DNA from: Pegoplata infirma
Taxonomy: Eukaryota > Arthropoda > Insecta > Diptera > Anthomyiidae
Assembly: GCA_963921195.1 (NCBI GenBank)
Contig: OY992539.1
Span: 207,828,035 to 207,892,034 of the forward strand
Direction of reading: 5' to 3'
DNA: 64,000 nucleotides
Part shown: piece after piece, positions 1 to 11,482 of the stretch
Position numbering within the stretch: the first letter of the stretch is position 1
Layout: each line of letters opens with the position of its first letter
Translations under genes and position numbers: made by a program
The notes under the pieces: generated by a model
The model's input: only the letters and a program-made list of their open reading frames with translations
Databases searched by the model: none
What the model was told of the DNA's origin: nothing

Positions 1-44
1 TCATAATTAAATTGTACAATCTCCAAATATCAATTACTATTTTT

Positions 45-926
45 TTATACCCTCCACTCTAGTGATAGAGGGTATATATAAGTTTGTCATTCCGTTTGTA
101 ACACCTCGAAATATTGGTCTAGGACCCCATAAAGTATATATATTCATGATCCTCGATCGATTTTAAGACGATCTAGCGATGTCCGTCCGTCCGTCCGTCC
201 GTCCGTCCGTCCGTCCGTCTGTCCGTCTGTCTGTCTGTTGAAAACACGCTAACTTTTGAAAGACTTTACGGAGGCTCCTGAAGTTTGGCATATATGTTGG
301 GCATTTACCTAGTCAGGTTGGTATTGCAATTCAGCGAAATCGGTCCAGTGGTTCAAAAGTTATAAGCAAATGAGTGAATTTCGGCAAGGGTTTTTCTGGA
401 ATTTACGAGATAAAACACACGGTAACTTTCGAACGGAAATTCTGAGGGTGCTGAAGTCTGGCATATATATTTATCGTTCCTCTGGTCCGGTTCATTTTAA
501 ATTTCAGCCAAATCGGTCCAGTGGTTCAAAAGTTATTAGCAAAACCGTAAATTTTAGATTCACCTCACCTTAAATTCACGTTTGAAACCCCGTTAAACAG
601 GTTTTAAAAACATTGGTTAGTCACAAAAATATTTTACAACGCATTTTTGTGCCTCAAAAATATTTTTACACTAAAAGAAAAAAAAAATACACTCGGAAAA
701 AATTTTACACTCAAAAAAAATTTTACACTCAAAAAAAAATTTAGTAAATTATTTTTTTTTTTTTTTCAAAAATTAGTTAAAAAAAAGTTTTTTTAAACAA
801 AATAAAATATTTCTAATCAAAAATGTTATTTTTTCACTCTAGAAAATTTACTATAAATTAAAAAGGGCATTGTGGAGGGTATTCATAGATTCGGCCAAGT
901 CGAATTTAACTTTTCTACTTGTTTTT
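45..926 (+). mobile_element. mini-me-like retroposon, subfamily A, full length
   Basis: It starts with TTATACCCTCC, passes through a TA tract (GTATATATATTCATGATC) and the core GATCTAGCGATGTCC, and enters a (GTCY)n microsatellite at about 181-238. It ends with GGAGGGTAT, a hairpin (TTCGGCCAAGTCGAA) and ACTTGTTTTT. This TA tract, core, GTCY and terminal-hairpin layout matches the mini-me family known from Drosophila and other Diptera. Subfamily A carries an internal duplication of about 180 bp: the stretch around AAATCGGTCCAGTGGTTCAA occurs near 340 and again near 510. A 67-codon frame at 370-573 lies inside this duplication and is not taken as a gene. Confidence 0.85.
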
Positions 927-2148
927 GTTGAATTTAGCCTAAAAACTTACAAATAACAACTTATAAAATTTCCAATCATTTATGTAGTTTAAATTAATTA
1001 AATCTTATGGAAATTTAATATTTTTACTAGCAAAAATCTATTAATAAAATCACTAACCATACAAAATATATTATCATATTAAAGCCTAAGGATAGGCTTT
1101 TCTTTTTTGAATATAAAAATGTATAAAACAATCTATAATATTAATAGCATAATAGGCAGAAAATTTGCTAAAAATGTTTATTTATTATTTAATAGTATAT
1201 GTTAAGGATTTTCTTAGATATCCAAATATAAAATCTAATTTGTTCTTCTTCATTTCTTTTCTTTCATTACAGATGACTGAATTGTCTATATACAAAATAA
1301 CGTAGGAATGACCTTAACAATATTTACAAATTTTGGGGAAAACAAAAAAAATAAAAAAAAAGTGAAGCAAGTATATCCTAAACAACAAAATCATAAGCCA
1401 TTGACATTATATATAGAAAGGAAGGAACAAGAGAAACAAAACATAATAAATAATTAAATGAAGCGTATACACAAAAAAAAAAATAAGTACTACAAAAGTT
1501 AAAGACGAAAAGAAATTTAAAGAATATTTTTTTTACGAAACAAAAATTAAATTTACCTTAATAAGTATGCTAAAGAAAATCTAAACATGAACATGCCAAA
1601 AAGTATACTACAGAAAACATGATTTTGTATAACACAAAAAGTATGCTATGTTTTCTAACGTTTGCTATAAACTTTTTTTGTTGTGCCTTGAAGTATGCTA
1701 AGAATATAAACCTTTTTTAAGGTTTTTATGTTCTACTTAAAATTATTTGTTTATTGTGTATATACCACAAACAAACAAATCCTTGATTACATTAGCATGG
1801 TCAAATAACAAGAACAGTTAGAGTAGAAAAAAAATATAATGCAGTGACAAAAACTTGAATAAGGTCTTAAAGTAGGTAATGATATAAAGGTCCCTGACGA
1901 AAAAAAATTTAAGATTTTACAAAAAACTTCAAATTCGTTTTTTTATAAAAATCTGTAAATTTCAAAGTTTTATAAACAAAATTATTACCCAAAAAATGTG
2001 CAAGAGCCTGGTAAGTTTGAACTTATCCCTTCCCCCTCTTCTTTATATGAGCAGATCAGACCAGATATAATTATATCATACCAGACGTAATCCGTTTTTT
2101 ACAAGGGCCCTTTTAATCAGAATTTCCAAAAAGTATTTTTGGGATGAA
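927..2148. other. AT-rich stretch without recognisable gene; possible splice acceptor at 1272
   Basis: No long open frame or clear repeat end is seen. A strong polypyrimidine tract ends in TTTCATTACAG at 1272, followed by ATGACTGAATTG and an early stop, so a non-coding or short exon is conceivable but unsupported. The motif AAGTATGCTA recurs several times at 1565-1700. Near 2095-2145 there is one diverged unit of the tandem repeat seen at 3915-5158 (AATCAGAATTTCC...AAAAGTA). Confidence 0.4.
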
Positions 2149-3008
2149 TTATACCCTCCAACTTCAGTATTGGGGGTATACTCACTTTATCATTGCGTTT
2201 GTCACGCATCGAAATATAGGTCTAGCACCACATAAAGTATATTTCACTGTCTGGCAGCCAATATTAAACATGAACCGGATGATATACGTCTGAAAGTAGA
2301 GATCAAATGGAGTAAAACTGCATTTACAGTTTTTCATTTCGTGATCCTGTTTCCTTTTAAAAGGACTTTAAAGTTTTTAAGGATACCTTTTGTAAAATAT
2401 TTTTGAAATATTTTTAATAGTCCTGCGATGACACTGGTGACGGCAGACGAAAGAGGAGGATCTCCCCTAATTTTGTCGTTTTTATATTTTGCTATATCAG
2501 GATAAAACGATGTGAATAAAGTCATTCGAAAACTTTATCAAAATAGTTTGTTGAAAAATTTGAATGATTTTGAAGGATACATTTTTGAATGGATGTAACT
2601 TGTCTCCTTTTTCCTGATATGTGAAAATAATAAAATAGGAAAATAAGTGGAGATCTTCCTCTTTAATTTGATATCAATAGTGTCATCCTAGGACAAGTAC
2701 AAATATTAAAAAAAAATTATAAAATTTAATCCTCTAAAACTTTGAAGTCCTTTTAAAAGGAAACAGGATCACGAAATGAAAAACTGTAAATGAAGTTTTA
2801 CTACATTTAGTCACTAGTTTCAAAGTTATCAAATTCGTGTTTTAAATTTTTGTCGGATGGTGTTATTGATCAGTGATCGATTCTAAGAAATTATGTGAAT
2901 GTCCGTCCATCTATTTATCTGTGGAGAACACGATGGTGTCCAAAATAAAATAGTAAGAAGCCTAAAGTTTGTCAGGAATATGTTTAATGGTTAAGTTCTG
3001 AATAGCGT
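2149..3008 (+). mobile_element. mini-me-like element, split by a palindromic MITE
   Basis: The 5' part (2149-2242) runs from ATACCCTCC to CATAAAGTATAT. The 3' part resumes at 2862 with TTATTGATCAGTGATCGA and a short GTCC tract (2900-2925). The break lies exactly in the TA tract, and the intervening 2243-2861 is annotated separately. The 3' hairpin terminus is missing; the next mini-me copy begins directly after it. Confidence 0.75.
2243..2861. mobile_element. Palindromic MITE (family P1), copy 1, inside mini-me
   Basis: This is a long inverted repeat. The left arm contains TTTACAGTTTTTCATTTCGT then GATCCTGTTTCCTTTTAAAA; the right arm (about 2745-2800) has the reverse complement of both. Outer ends are CATGAACCGGATGATATACG and the reverse complement of ACACCATCCGACAAAAAT. 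A second copy, in the opposite orientation, sits at 63138-63757. There is no transposase. The 63-codon frame at 2334-2525 is palindrome sequence. Confidence 0.75.
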
Positions 3009-3914
3009 TTTTATACCCTCCACCACAGTATAATGGTATACTCACTTGGTCATTCCGTGTGTAACGCATCGAAATATCGGTCTAGGACCCCACAAAATAT
3101 TTATGTTATTGATCAGTGATCGATTTTAAGATTTTCTAGCGATGTCCATTCTTCCGTCTGCCCGTCCGTCCGTCTGTAGAGGACACGATACAGTCCAAAA
3201 TAAAAGAGCTAGGCCTCCGAAACTTGTCAAAATCATGTCTTATGGTAATGGTCTAGCAAAGTTCGGATATGGGCAAAATCGGACCAGGGCGAAAAAAAGT
3301 ACCCCCTTAAGAAACTAAACCAACCACCTCTAAAAAAATTTAATTTTTTACAGTATTTATTCTACTTTTGTTAAGCAAATGAAGCATTTTAATTTCGGAA
3401 GAAGTTCTAAGAAGTGCACTTTGACCCCGGGAATTAAAAAATCTGTTTTATTGGCCCGCCCTCTTTTGTGGGCATGGATATTAAAAAGTTATTTAAATTA
3501 TGATAAAATTGTATTACTTAAGTGTATAATAAATGAATTTGTAACACAAACCGAGGCGGGGAAAGTGACCCGCAATGACCTTTGCCAACACCCCCTTTCT
3601 CCCACTAAAAAACGCCCTGTAATTTTGTTTTTAAGATTTAAAACTCTTGTTTTTTGTATTTTTGACAAACAAATGCTGCATTTATATGTCAAAAGAAGCT
3701 TAATGTCCTCCATTTGAACATAGCGGACTGCACATTTTTTTCCTCGCACCCTTTTGTGGGCGTGGATACATAAAAATTATTTAAATAATAAAATTGTAAT
3801 ATTTAAATGCAATAATCATTATAAATTCATTTGACAACATCTATCGTAAAGGAGAAGGTGTCTTCCATCTTCCCCCAACGTCTCCCACCGAACCCACCCC
3901 CCACCCCTCGCACA
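3009..3914 (+). mobile_element. mini-me-like element, subfamily B, 3' end lost
   Basis: It starts with TTATACCCTCCACC and carries TTATTGATCAGTGATCGA, the core TTTCTAGCGATGTCC and GTCY repeats (about 3145-3180). The subfamily-B internal segment CCCTCTTTTGTGGGCATGG occurs near 3459 and recurs near 3749 (CCCTTTTGTGGGCGTGG), so the 3' half is duplicated. The overlapping 112- and 83-codon frames on opposite strands at 3379-3749 come from this repeat. No terminal hairpin is seen; a tandem array follows. Confidence 0.7.
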
Positions 3915-5158
3915 GTACTTTTTTCAAAATGTTTGTTCTACACTTTTTCCAAATGTACCTTTTTTTAGAATATTTTTTTTCGGCTGGAGAAGGTGTTCTC
4001 ACATTTAAAAGTTTAAGTTTCTTTGACCATTATTTTAGTGGATAAAAAAGTATCCAAGTACCTACCTACACAACCTTTCCTCTAGTAGCCCCTTGAAATC
4101 AGAATTTAAAAAAGTACTTTTTCCGAATGTTTTCATTTTTTTGTAGGGATGATTCTAAATTTCAAGTTTCTAAGAACATTATTTATAGAAATATGTATAA
4201 AAAAGTACCAAAATGCACTATCTCCTTTTTCCTCCCTCAGAATCGGAATTTGCAAAAAGTTCCATTTTTGATGATTTGTTTTTAGCGTAGGATATTTCAA
4301 ATTACTAGGACCATTATGTCTGGAAATATAAAAAAAGTACTAAAATGTACAAAAGTACTTTTTTCACAATCTATTTTTTCGGCTGGAAAAATTTAATTTC
4401 AAGTGTTTATGACGATTATTCAGAAGATCAAAAAGTATACCCTTTTTTCTCCGTTAGAATCGGAATTTCCAAAAAAGTACTTTTTACCAAATGTGTTTTC
4501 CTTTGAATGATTCCACACTTAAAATTGTATGTTTCTAGGAACATTATTTTTGGAAATTTAAAAAGTGCTAAAGTACTATTTTTTGGCCTTGAGAGTCTGA
4601 ATTCCGAATACCAGATCGGTACTTTTTTTCAGATGGAGAATCTCAAATTTCAAGTTTTTAGGAACTTTATTTCTGGATATATAAAAAAGTACCAAAGTAC
4701 ACTACTTATACCCTTTTTTCACCCTCAGAATAGGAATTTGTAAAAAGTACTATTTTAAAATTTTAAGGACCATTATGTCTGGATATATAAAAAAGTACAC
4801 TTTTTTCCTATTGAGAATCGGAATTTTCAAAAAAATGTACTTGTTTTAAACGTTTTTTTTTTTGCTTGAGGATTTGACATTTCAAGTTTTAAGTTTCTAT
4901 GACCATTATTTCATGAGATAAAAAGGTACCCAATTACAATACTTTACATCCTTTTGCCCCTTAGTATCGGAATTCCCAAAAAATACTTTTTTATTATTTT
5001 TTTTTTCACCGAAGATCCTACACTGCTTTCATAGAATCGGAATTTCGAAAAAGTACTTTTTACCAAATATTTTTTTATCGTCGGAGAATCCCACATTTCA
5101 AATTGTAAGTTTATCGGACCATTATTTCTGGAAATAGAAAAAAGTACAAAATTTGTTC
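3915..5158. repeat. Diverged tandem array, unit about 120-140 bp
   Basis: About eight to nine units follow the order: AATCGGAATTT, AAAAAGTACTTTTT, a central GGATGA/GGAGAAT segment, TTTCAAGTTTCTAGGA, CCATTAT, then ATAAAAAAGTACC. The unit is recognisably related to that of the 24365-29350 array, which uses AAGCGGAATTTTCAAAAAAG, GAGAGGATC and TCTAGGACCATTAG, but it is older and more diverged. Frames of 78-91 codons here are not considered genes. Confidence 0.7.
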
Positions 5159-6204
5159 CCTTCTCCACTCTAGTGATAGAGGGTATATATAAGTTTGTCA
5201 TTCCGTTTGAACACCTCAAAATATTGGTCTAAGACCCCATAAAGTATATGAAGGCCTTACTGCAAAAACTTGATAAGCAACATTTTATTTTTTGGTTTTT
5301 TTCGCCTTCTGCTGGTGTTCCATTGACAGATTTTTGGCAGAGGTCTTGCTTTAACCCTTCCTACAAGTATATTGAGTACAAAAGTTCTGCAAAAGTTATA
5401 TTTTCTACATTATTTTAAAAGTTGTAAGGCAAAACCCACAATAAAATTAAATGTTGCTTATCGAGTTTTAACAATAAGCCCTTCTTCATATATATTCATG
5501 ATCTTCGATCGATTTTAAGACGATCTAGCGATGTCCGTCCGTCTGTCTGTTGAAAACACGCTAACTTTTGAAAGACTTTACGGAGGCTCCTGAAGTTTGC
5601 CATCTATGTTGGGCAGTTACCTGGTTAGGTTGGTGTGGCTATCCAGTGCCATCGTGGTTCAAAGGTTATGAGCAAAAGACTGTGTTTCGGCAAGGGTTTT
5701 TCATGAAATTTACGAGATAAAACACACGGTAACTTTCGGAAGACAATTCTGAGAGTGCTGAAGTCTGGAATATATATTTGTCTTTCCTCTGTCCCGGTTT
5801 GTTTCAAATCTCAGCAAAATCGGTATAGTGGTTTAAAAGTTATAAGCAAAACCCTGAATTTCAGATTGGTTTCACCTAAAATTCACGTGTTGAATAACCC
5901 GAGTTTGAAAAAAACAAGCTGTTAAAACAATGATAAGCCACAAAATTACTTTACAGAGTATTTTTGTCACTCAGAAATATTTTTACACTAAAAAAATTTA
6001 TTCGATAAAAATTTTACACCCAAAAAAAAAATAGTAAATTATTTTTTTTTACAAAAATTACAAAAAAAAATTTTTTACTCAACATAAAAAATTTCTAATC
6101 AAAATTGTTATATTTTTTTTTTTGCATTAAAAAATTTACTATCCTTTAAAAAAGGTATTGTGGAGGCTATTCATAGATTCGGCCAAGTCGAATTTAACTT
6201 TTAT
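5159..6204 (+). mobile_element. mini-me-like element, subfamily A, split by a small MITE
   Basis: It has the same sequence and internal duplication as the copy at 45-926, from CTCCACTCTAGTGATAGAGG to the hairpin TTCGGCCAAGTCGAA at about 6177. The leading TTATACC is absent. It is interrupted in its TA tract at 5250-5487. Confidence 0.8.
5250..5487. mobile_element. Small TIR MITE (about 238 bp) in the mini-me TA tract
   Basis: The left end reads GAAGGCCTTACTGC then AAAACTTGATAAGCAACAT. The right end, reverse complemented, reads GAAGAAGGGCTTATTG then AAAACTCGATAAGCAACAT. The terminal repeats therefore exceed 30 bp with few mismatches. Flanks are TA-rich (AGTATAT / ATATATAT), consistent with a TA duplication. 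No coding capacity. Confidence 0.7.
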
Positions 6205-6810
6205 TATTCTTAATTTTTTTTTCGGCTGGAGGACCTTTAAACTTCTGATTTCCGTGATAGCTTTAATGAATCTATTTTCCGGGAAGTGAATCTACTTGAA
6301 TTCACTGATTTAAGCTTTCAGTAGGCGCTTTATTCAGTCCAACTCTTTTGTGTTTACAGTTGACGATCCTAGGACCAATATTTTAAAATGTTACAAACGA
6401 AGTGCAAAATTTAATATACCCTCTACCAAGTGTAGGGTATTAAAAAAAAGTAGCTCAATTATTTTTCGAAAACTAAAACTCAACAAAAAGTTGTGTACCA
6501 GTCTAGTAAGTGGAATTAATGTGTAATATAATAAAGTAAGGCTGCCACAATATAAAACCACAGGTTTCATGGTATTTCTTGTTATATATTTTGGTCAAAT
6601 AGAATATTATTAACGAACCTATAAACTTACAAACAACATTATTGGATAAAATCTAACATACAAACAAAGTAGGATGGTACACAATTATAGATCTTTATAA
6701 TTTTATCATAAATTCTCGTCGAATAATGGAAGGAATTTTCTGGAAATTTATCGAAAAATTGAAAAAATTTAAGAATTCTAAACCATTTTCAAGTTTAAAT
6801 GGCGCTTTGT
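6205..6810. other. AT-rich spacer with a diverged array unit
   Basis: Near 6213 TTCGGCTGGAGG resembles the 3915-5158 repeat unit. At 6415-6450 there is a small inverted repeat (TACCCTCTACC...GTGTAGGGTA) like the terminal hairpin of mini-me. No gene is supported. Confidence 0.4.
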
Positions 6811-6926
6811 AAATTTATGTTAAGGTTAGGTTAGGTTAGGTTGTAAGTGGCTGCTGACGTTTTACGTCAACACACGTAGACTCTGAGGTCCATTGTGATA
6901 CCACGGGATCGTAATAGGTTTCCCTA

Positions 6927-9875
6927 CTAGTCCCTGTCGTTAAACCAGTTTGAGCTTCTTATGAAACTCCTTAGATGTTGAATTTTGACATCCGACAAAT
7001 CAGAAAGATCGTACAGCTCCCTAGATCCCAGTGAAGCAAGTCGCTGACAAGAAAGTGCCGGGCAATGGCAAATAAAGTGTTCGATAGTTTCCAACTCCTC
7101 TTCATCCATGCAACTTCGGCAAAAGTCATTCGACGGCACATTTAACCGCTCTGCGTGCTTCCCTATAAGACAGTGTCCGGTAATTATAGAAACCACCGTC
7201 GAAATATCTCCTCTTGGAAGCGATATCAGCTCGCTTGTGCGCCCCTGATTAAGAGAAGGCCAAATCAGTCGTGTTGTCTCACACGTCCATCCATTTGCCC
7301 ATCTTTGATTAGTCTCCGTCGCAGAACAAAGCCGTAGGTTTTGCTTGCAAGTTTCTAGAGGCATACCAACACATTCCAATTCTGTTGGAACCTGTAAGGT
7401 AGTTCCTAGTCTTGCAAGCTCATCGGCTTTGCAATTCCCTGGAATGTCGCTGTGCCCTGGGACCCATATGAGTCGTATGTTAAACTGCTTGGCCATCTCA
7501 TTTAAAGACGTGCGGCAGTTAAGGGCAGATCTTGTTTTCAGAAACATTGAATCCGGGGACTTGACCGCGGCTTGACTGTCAGTATAGATGTTGACTGCGG
7601 TTGTAGATAAGACATTGCAGCTCAACCAGTCAGCCACTTCCTTTATTGCCAGCATCTCTGCCTGGTAAACACTGCAATGATCTGGCAATCTACGAGCCAG
7701 GCTCAATCCAAGCTCTTCCGAATAGACCCCAAAGCCCGCTTGTTCGTGCAGCCTCGATCCATCTGTGTAAAAATTTATGGTAGCTCCACTACCCGTAGTA
7801 TCCCCCATCCAAGACTCCCTGGATGGTATCATAGTGGTAAAGTGGCGCTCAAAGAGGCTCAAAGAGGGAGCACAGTCCACATTTTGTGGTATTGTTATCT
7901 TTTTCAAGATCGCGCTATGGCCACAATCACTGCTCCTCCATTGCAGCGTGTTCAGGTGAAGGAGGATTTCTAATGCAGCCGTAGGTGTAGTACGAAGAGC
8001 ACCAGTGATGCACATTGACGCCATTCTCTGTACCTTCGTGATAAAGACAAAGTTCGCTTTTGTTTCCAAAGCAGGCCACCAGACAATGATTCCATACAGC
8101 AAAATTGGACGCACCACTGCTGTATAGATCCAATGAACGACTTGAGGGCTAAAACCCCATCGTTTTCCAATGGCCCTTTTACAGGAATACAAAGCAATCG
8201 TTGCTTTTCTCACCCGTTCCTCAATATTACGCCTGAAATTCAGCTTCCTATCTAGAAATACTCCAAGATACTTGGCTCCACCTGAGAAGGTGATTTCAGT
8301 ACCGTCCAGAGAAATAGGATCAAAAGCAGGAATCTTATTTTTCCTTGTAAACAAAACAAGCTCTGTTTTACTGGGATTAACTCCTAGACCACAGTCTCTT
8401 GCCCATTTAGACAGATCTTTCAGAGAACCCTGAAGAATGTCCCGCAATGTTGGCAGATGCTTCCCCTTTACCGCTATCGCGACATCGTCAGCATATGCGA
8501 TAACATGACAACCACGTGCTTCTAGAGATAGTAGCATTGAATTCAGTGCCAGGTTCCAAAGAAGCGGCGAAAGTACACCTCCTTGTGGTGTGCCCCTATT
8601 GACAAATCGAGATATGACGGACGCTCCCAATTCAGACGTTATACGTCTATTGGCAAGTAGGTTTTCCACCATTAAAACGATTTCACGCTTTACTCCCAGA
8701 CCAGACAATGCCAATATTATCGATTCTGGAATGACATTATTAAAAGCCCCCTCAATATCAAGAAAGGCCACCATAGTGTACTCCTTTACCGAAAGCGATC
8801 TCTCGATGGTACCAACGAGCTCATGAAGAGCTGTTTCCGTTGATCGTCCCTTGCTGTATGCATGTTGCTTTGTCGAAAGCAATCTCGGGTCAATCACTCT
8901 ACGCAAATATGAGTCTATCATTCGTTCCATTGTCTTTAACAAAAAAGAAGACAGACTTATTGGTCTGAAATCCTTCGGAGCTGTGTGGGAACTTTTCCCA
9001 GCCTTCGGGATAAATACGACTCTGGTATCCCTCCATTTTAAAGGAATATACGACCAGTTGATGCATGCTGTGTATAGATTATACAGCAACGGGGCTATAT
9101 AGTCCAACACTTGCTGCAACTCAGCCGGGATTATACCATCAGGTCCCGGGGATTTATAGGGCCTGAAGCTTTTTATCGCCCAGATTAATGTTGGCATATT
9201 TATTATTTCCGAAGCAATTTCAGATGCTTGGGCGTCAGAACGTTCCAAAGCTTGAAACGGCGTCATGGAATTGCCCGGAAAATGCGTGTTTAAAAGGAGA
9301 TCCAGCGACTCTCCACTGGAGGAAGACCACACCCCATTAGGATCTTTCAGGTATCCTAGGGTGCAAGGAGAAGAAGCCAGAACCTTGCGCAGCCTGGATG
9401 CCTCAGAAACGTCTTCTATGTTTCCACAGAAGTTTTTCCAAGAATCACATTTTGCATTTCTGATCATCTTTTTATAACTCTTAAGTTGCAGCCTGTATGC
9501 AGACCAGTCCTCGTCCGCTCTTGAAAATTTAGCCTTATTAAAGAGCTTTCTGCGGGAATCTCTGCTCGTCTGCAACTCATTTGACCACCAAGGTGGCTTT
9601 TTTTTCCCTCTAGGCTTTGCAGAAGGGCAAGACGCATCCAGGCACCTATTACAAACATTTGTTATATGGTCAACCAGACAGTCAATTTCCGCTAAACTAT
9701 GCGGTTCAGATAGGGGTACTTCATCTAAAAGCAAAGAAAAAGTCTCCCTATATTTCACCCAGTTTGTTCTTCTCAGATTTCTAGAGACTGTCTCAACCGG
9801 GGCACGCTCCCTGAGTAAAAACTCAATGTAGCGATGATCTGAGAAAGAATGCTCTTCCAAAACTCTCCATATCAC
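6927..9875 (-). pseudogene. ORF2 main part: endonuclease C-terminus, reverse transcriptase, RNase H, zinc knuckle
   Basis: An uninterrupted frame of 982 codons with no ATG at its head (the first codon is GTG); it is the continuation of ORF2 after the deletion. Residues 10-18 hold the endonuclease SDHRYIEF motif. The reverse transcriptase spans about 235-560: FRPISL near 303, AFLDIEGAFNNV 370-381, GTPQGGVLSPLLWN 428-441, catalytic YADD 461-464, KYLGVFLDRKLNF near 535-547. RNase H spans about 698-830: YTDGS (Asp705), YQAEML (Glu740), YTDSQ (Asp766), WVPGHSDIPGN and KADELAR. A C-terminal C-x2-C...H-x4-C knuckle (CRSCMDEEE...HFICHCP) follows at about 919-938. RT and RNase H motifs look intact, so the loss is confined to the endonuclease. 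The element could not now make its own target nick. Confidence 0.92.
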
Positions 9876-10116
9876 TAAAAGTTGATAAAAAGAATATATT
9901 TAAGCCATTTTTCGCCAAGATGCAGGCTCTTGGTGAGCCCTCACCTTTTGCAACCATCAACTTAAACCCAGGGGTCTTCAATCCGCAAACCCTGCCACCC
10001 CGCACCCAGGGCTCTTGGATAAAAACCAAGTCAACTGCTCCTGTCGTCAGGCGCAGCAATAGTGCAGCTGAGGCTGCCTTACAGTGATGGAGGTTTATTT
10101 GTAGGAACCGCAACAT
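9823..10116 (-). pseudogene. ORF2 N-terminal fragment: AP-type endonuclease, truncated
   Basis: From the ATG at 10116 the frame reads MLRFLQINLHHCKAASAA... then VDLVFIQEPWV, the N-terminal part of an AP-like endonuclease, including the LQINL strand and the QEP motif with the catalytic glutamate. It continues to about 9878 (ACILAKNGLNIFFLSTF) and then runs out of homology, stopping at 9823. The central endonuclease motifs expected next are absent; the sequence jumps to the SDHRYIEF motif near the domain's C-terminus in another frame. So there is an internal deletion with a frame change near 9875-9880. The size of the loss is inferred from family layout, roughly 100 residues or more. Confidence 0.8.
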
Positions 10117-11482
10117 CTTGCTTGTTTTCCACCATCCTTTCCACCACCGTGTTATTGGCTTCATCCTCCGTGTTATCATAGAGGTCGCATTCGTCCCCAG
10201 ATTCGGTTTCGAATAAGCCAGATATGTGTCCCATCTGTTCTGAATCGGAGGCAACAGAACTCTCCGAATTCCTCACTGCATGGGCCTCGTCCTGAATGTC
10301 ACCCATAGTGGCATCAGCTTTATCCTCCGTGCCATCACAGAGGTCGCATTCGTTACCAGATTCGGTTTCGAAAATGCCAGATGCATCTCCCATCAGCCTA
10401 GAATCGGTCAGCTGAATATCAACCTTTTCCAGATTCTCCTCCCCAGCCGACTCTGCCACTGGCTTGTCTGCTTCCAAAATGGTCTTCTGGTCGCCCTTGT
10501 AGACATTGACTCTTATATGAAAAAAGCCAAATCTAATAATGCCGTCAGTCCTGGCTAAAAGCGGAAGCGATTCCTCATTAACCAAGACCACTGCTTGACG
10601 ACGAGCGCCCTCCATCTCACCCAATCTGGCAATTTGCCAATTCTGAGTTGGAAGGTCAGGATTGCAGACTTTTATCATCTTTAGAATCACCGCAGTGTCA
10701 CTTGTAGCCATTGGGATCCATGCATGAGCTCTGGGTTGCGAGGGGATATCATGTTTTTCCACAACGTCCAGTCTGGCTCCAGGCCATAACTCTCCCACTT
10801 GGCTAATGGCCACCTTAAACACGGCTGCGGATCTTTCGTTTCCAAAAGCAACGAGTTTTACTCGCCCCTGATACCAACCTGCGTTGACAGTAGTAGGGAG
10901 AAAATCAGGCATACTCTCAAGAAGCCTATAGTAGATTTCATTTAGTTTAGTTTCAACTAAACTCCACTTGTCCCTTGGAATACTACAATCCCCATTTTGC
11001 CTGTTTATCACAGCCCTAACGAAGTTACCTTTCACCACTTCACTAAAAGACTGAGTCCAGACGTTGCCGGTCACCTTAGATCTTTTAGGTAAAGGTTTCT
11101 CGTCGGGCGAGCGCAACCTTTTACCAGACTTCGATGACGAGGCCGAAACAGCGCTCTGTTTGTCAGATGCGCGCATTGCCGAAAGTTTGTCCTGTTCTTC
11201 AATGACTCCTTTCGCCCATGATAGCGACGCCCTCTCACGTTCGGAGAGCTTCGTTCCATCGAGTTGGCTTAGTCTGTTAATTATTTTCAAACAAAGCCTT
11301 CTCTGGTTGTGCCTGACCTTTGATGGCTTAAGTTTCTTTTTCTTTTTACCACCAATATTAGGCTGAGCACCCCTACCAGAATCAAGGCCGGACTTCAAGG
11401 TCGCAACCCTAAGACCAGTGCTAGGACCAGCACCAGTCGGTGAGGCAGAGCCTCGAACTAAATCGGTATCATTTGTGTCCAT
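10079..11482 (-). CDS. Non-LTR retrotransposon ORF1 protein (467 aa)
   Basis: This is the ORF1 (gag-like, nucleic-acid binding) protein of the element. The N-terminal half is basic and low-complexity (residues 45-55 contain KKKKKLK; about 120-138 are lysine/arginine-rich). A conserved middle domain spans roughly 145-345 (motifs WSLVETKLNEIYYRLL, PDFLPTTVNAGWYQGRVKLV, PRAHAWIP, LPTQNWQIARLGE, RRQAVVLVNEESLPLL, then an IRFGFF segment). This resembles the ORF1 domain of LOA-group elements (my recollection is DUF4780). No CCHC knuckles are visible. The acidic C-terminus holds two copies of a roughly 60-residue unit: FETESGNECDLCDGTED and FETESGDECDLYDNTED. The frame is intact from ATG to stop, about 150 nt after the 5' end, and overlaps ORF2. 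Confidence 0.85.
   Translation of the reverse strand: MDTNDTDLVRGSASPTGAGPSTGLRVATLKSGLDSGRGAQPNIGGKKKKKLKPSKVRHNQRRLCLKIINRLSQLDGTKLSERERASLSWAKGVIEEQDKLSAMRASDKQSAVSASSSKSGKRLRSPDEKPLPKRSKVTGNVWTQSFSEVVKGNFVRAVINRQNGDCSIPRDKWSLVETKLNEIYYRLLESMPDFLPTTVNAGWYQGRVKLVAFGNERSAAVFKVAISQVGELWPGARLDVVEKHDIPSQPRAHAWIPMATSDTAVILKMIKVCNPDLPTQNWQIARLGEMEGARRQAVVLVNEESLPLLARTDGIIRFGFFHIRVNVYKGDQKTILEADKPVAESAGEENLEKVDIQLTDSRLMGDASGIFETESGNECDLCDGTEDKADATMGDIQDEAHAVRNSESSVASDSEQMGHISGLFETESGDECDLYDNTEDEANNTVVERMVENKQDVAVPTNKPPSL

Noticed and set aside
1273..1306. Possible short exon after TTTCATTACAG
   Set aside because: The acceptor is good, but the frame stops after ten codons and no donor or conserved product is visible; kept only as a note.
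7155..9658. Several frames opposite or overlapping the retrotransposon ORF2
   Set aside because: Antisense or shifted shadows of the RT/RNase H coding sequence.
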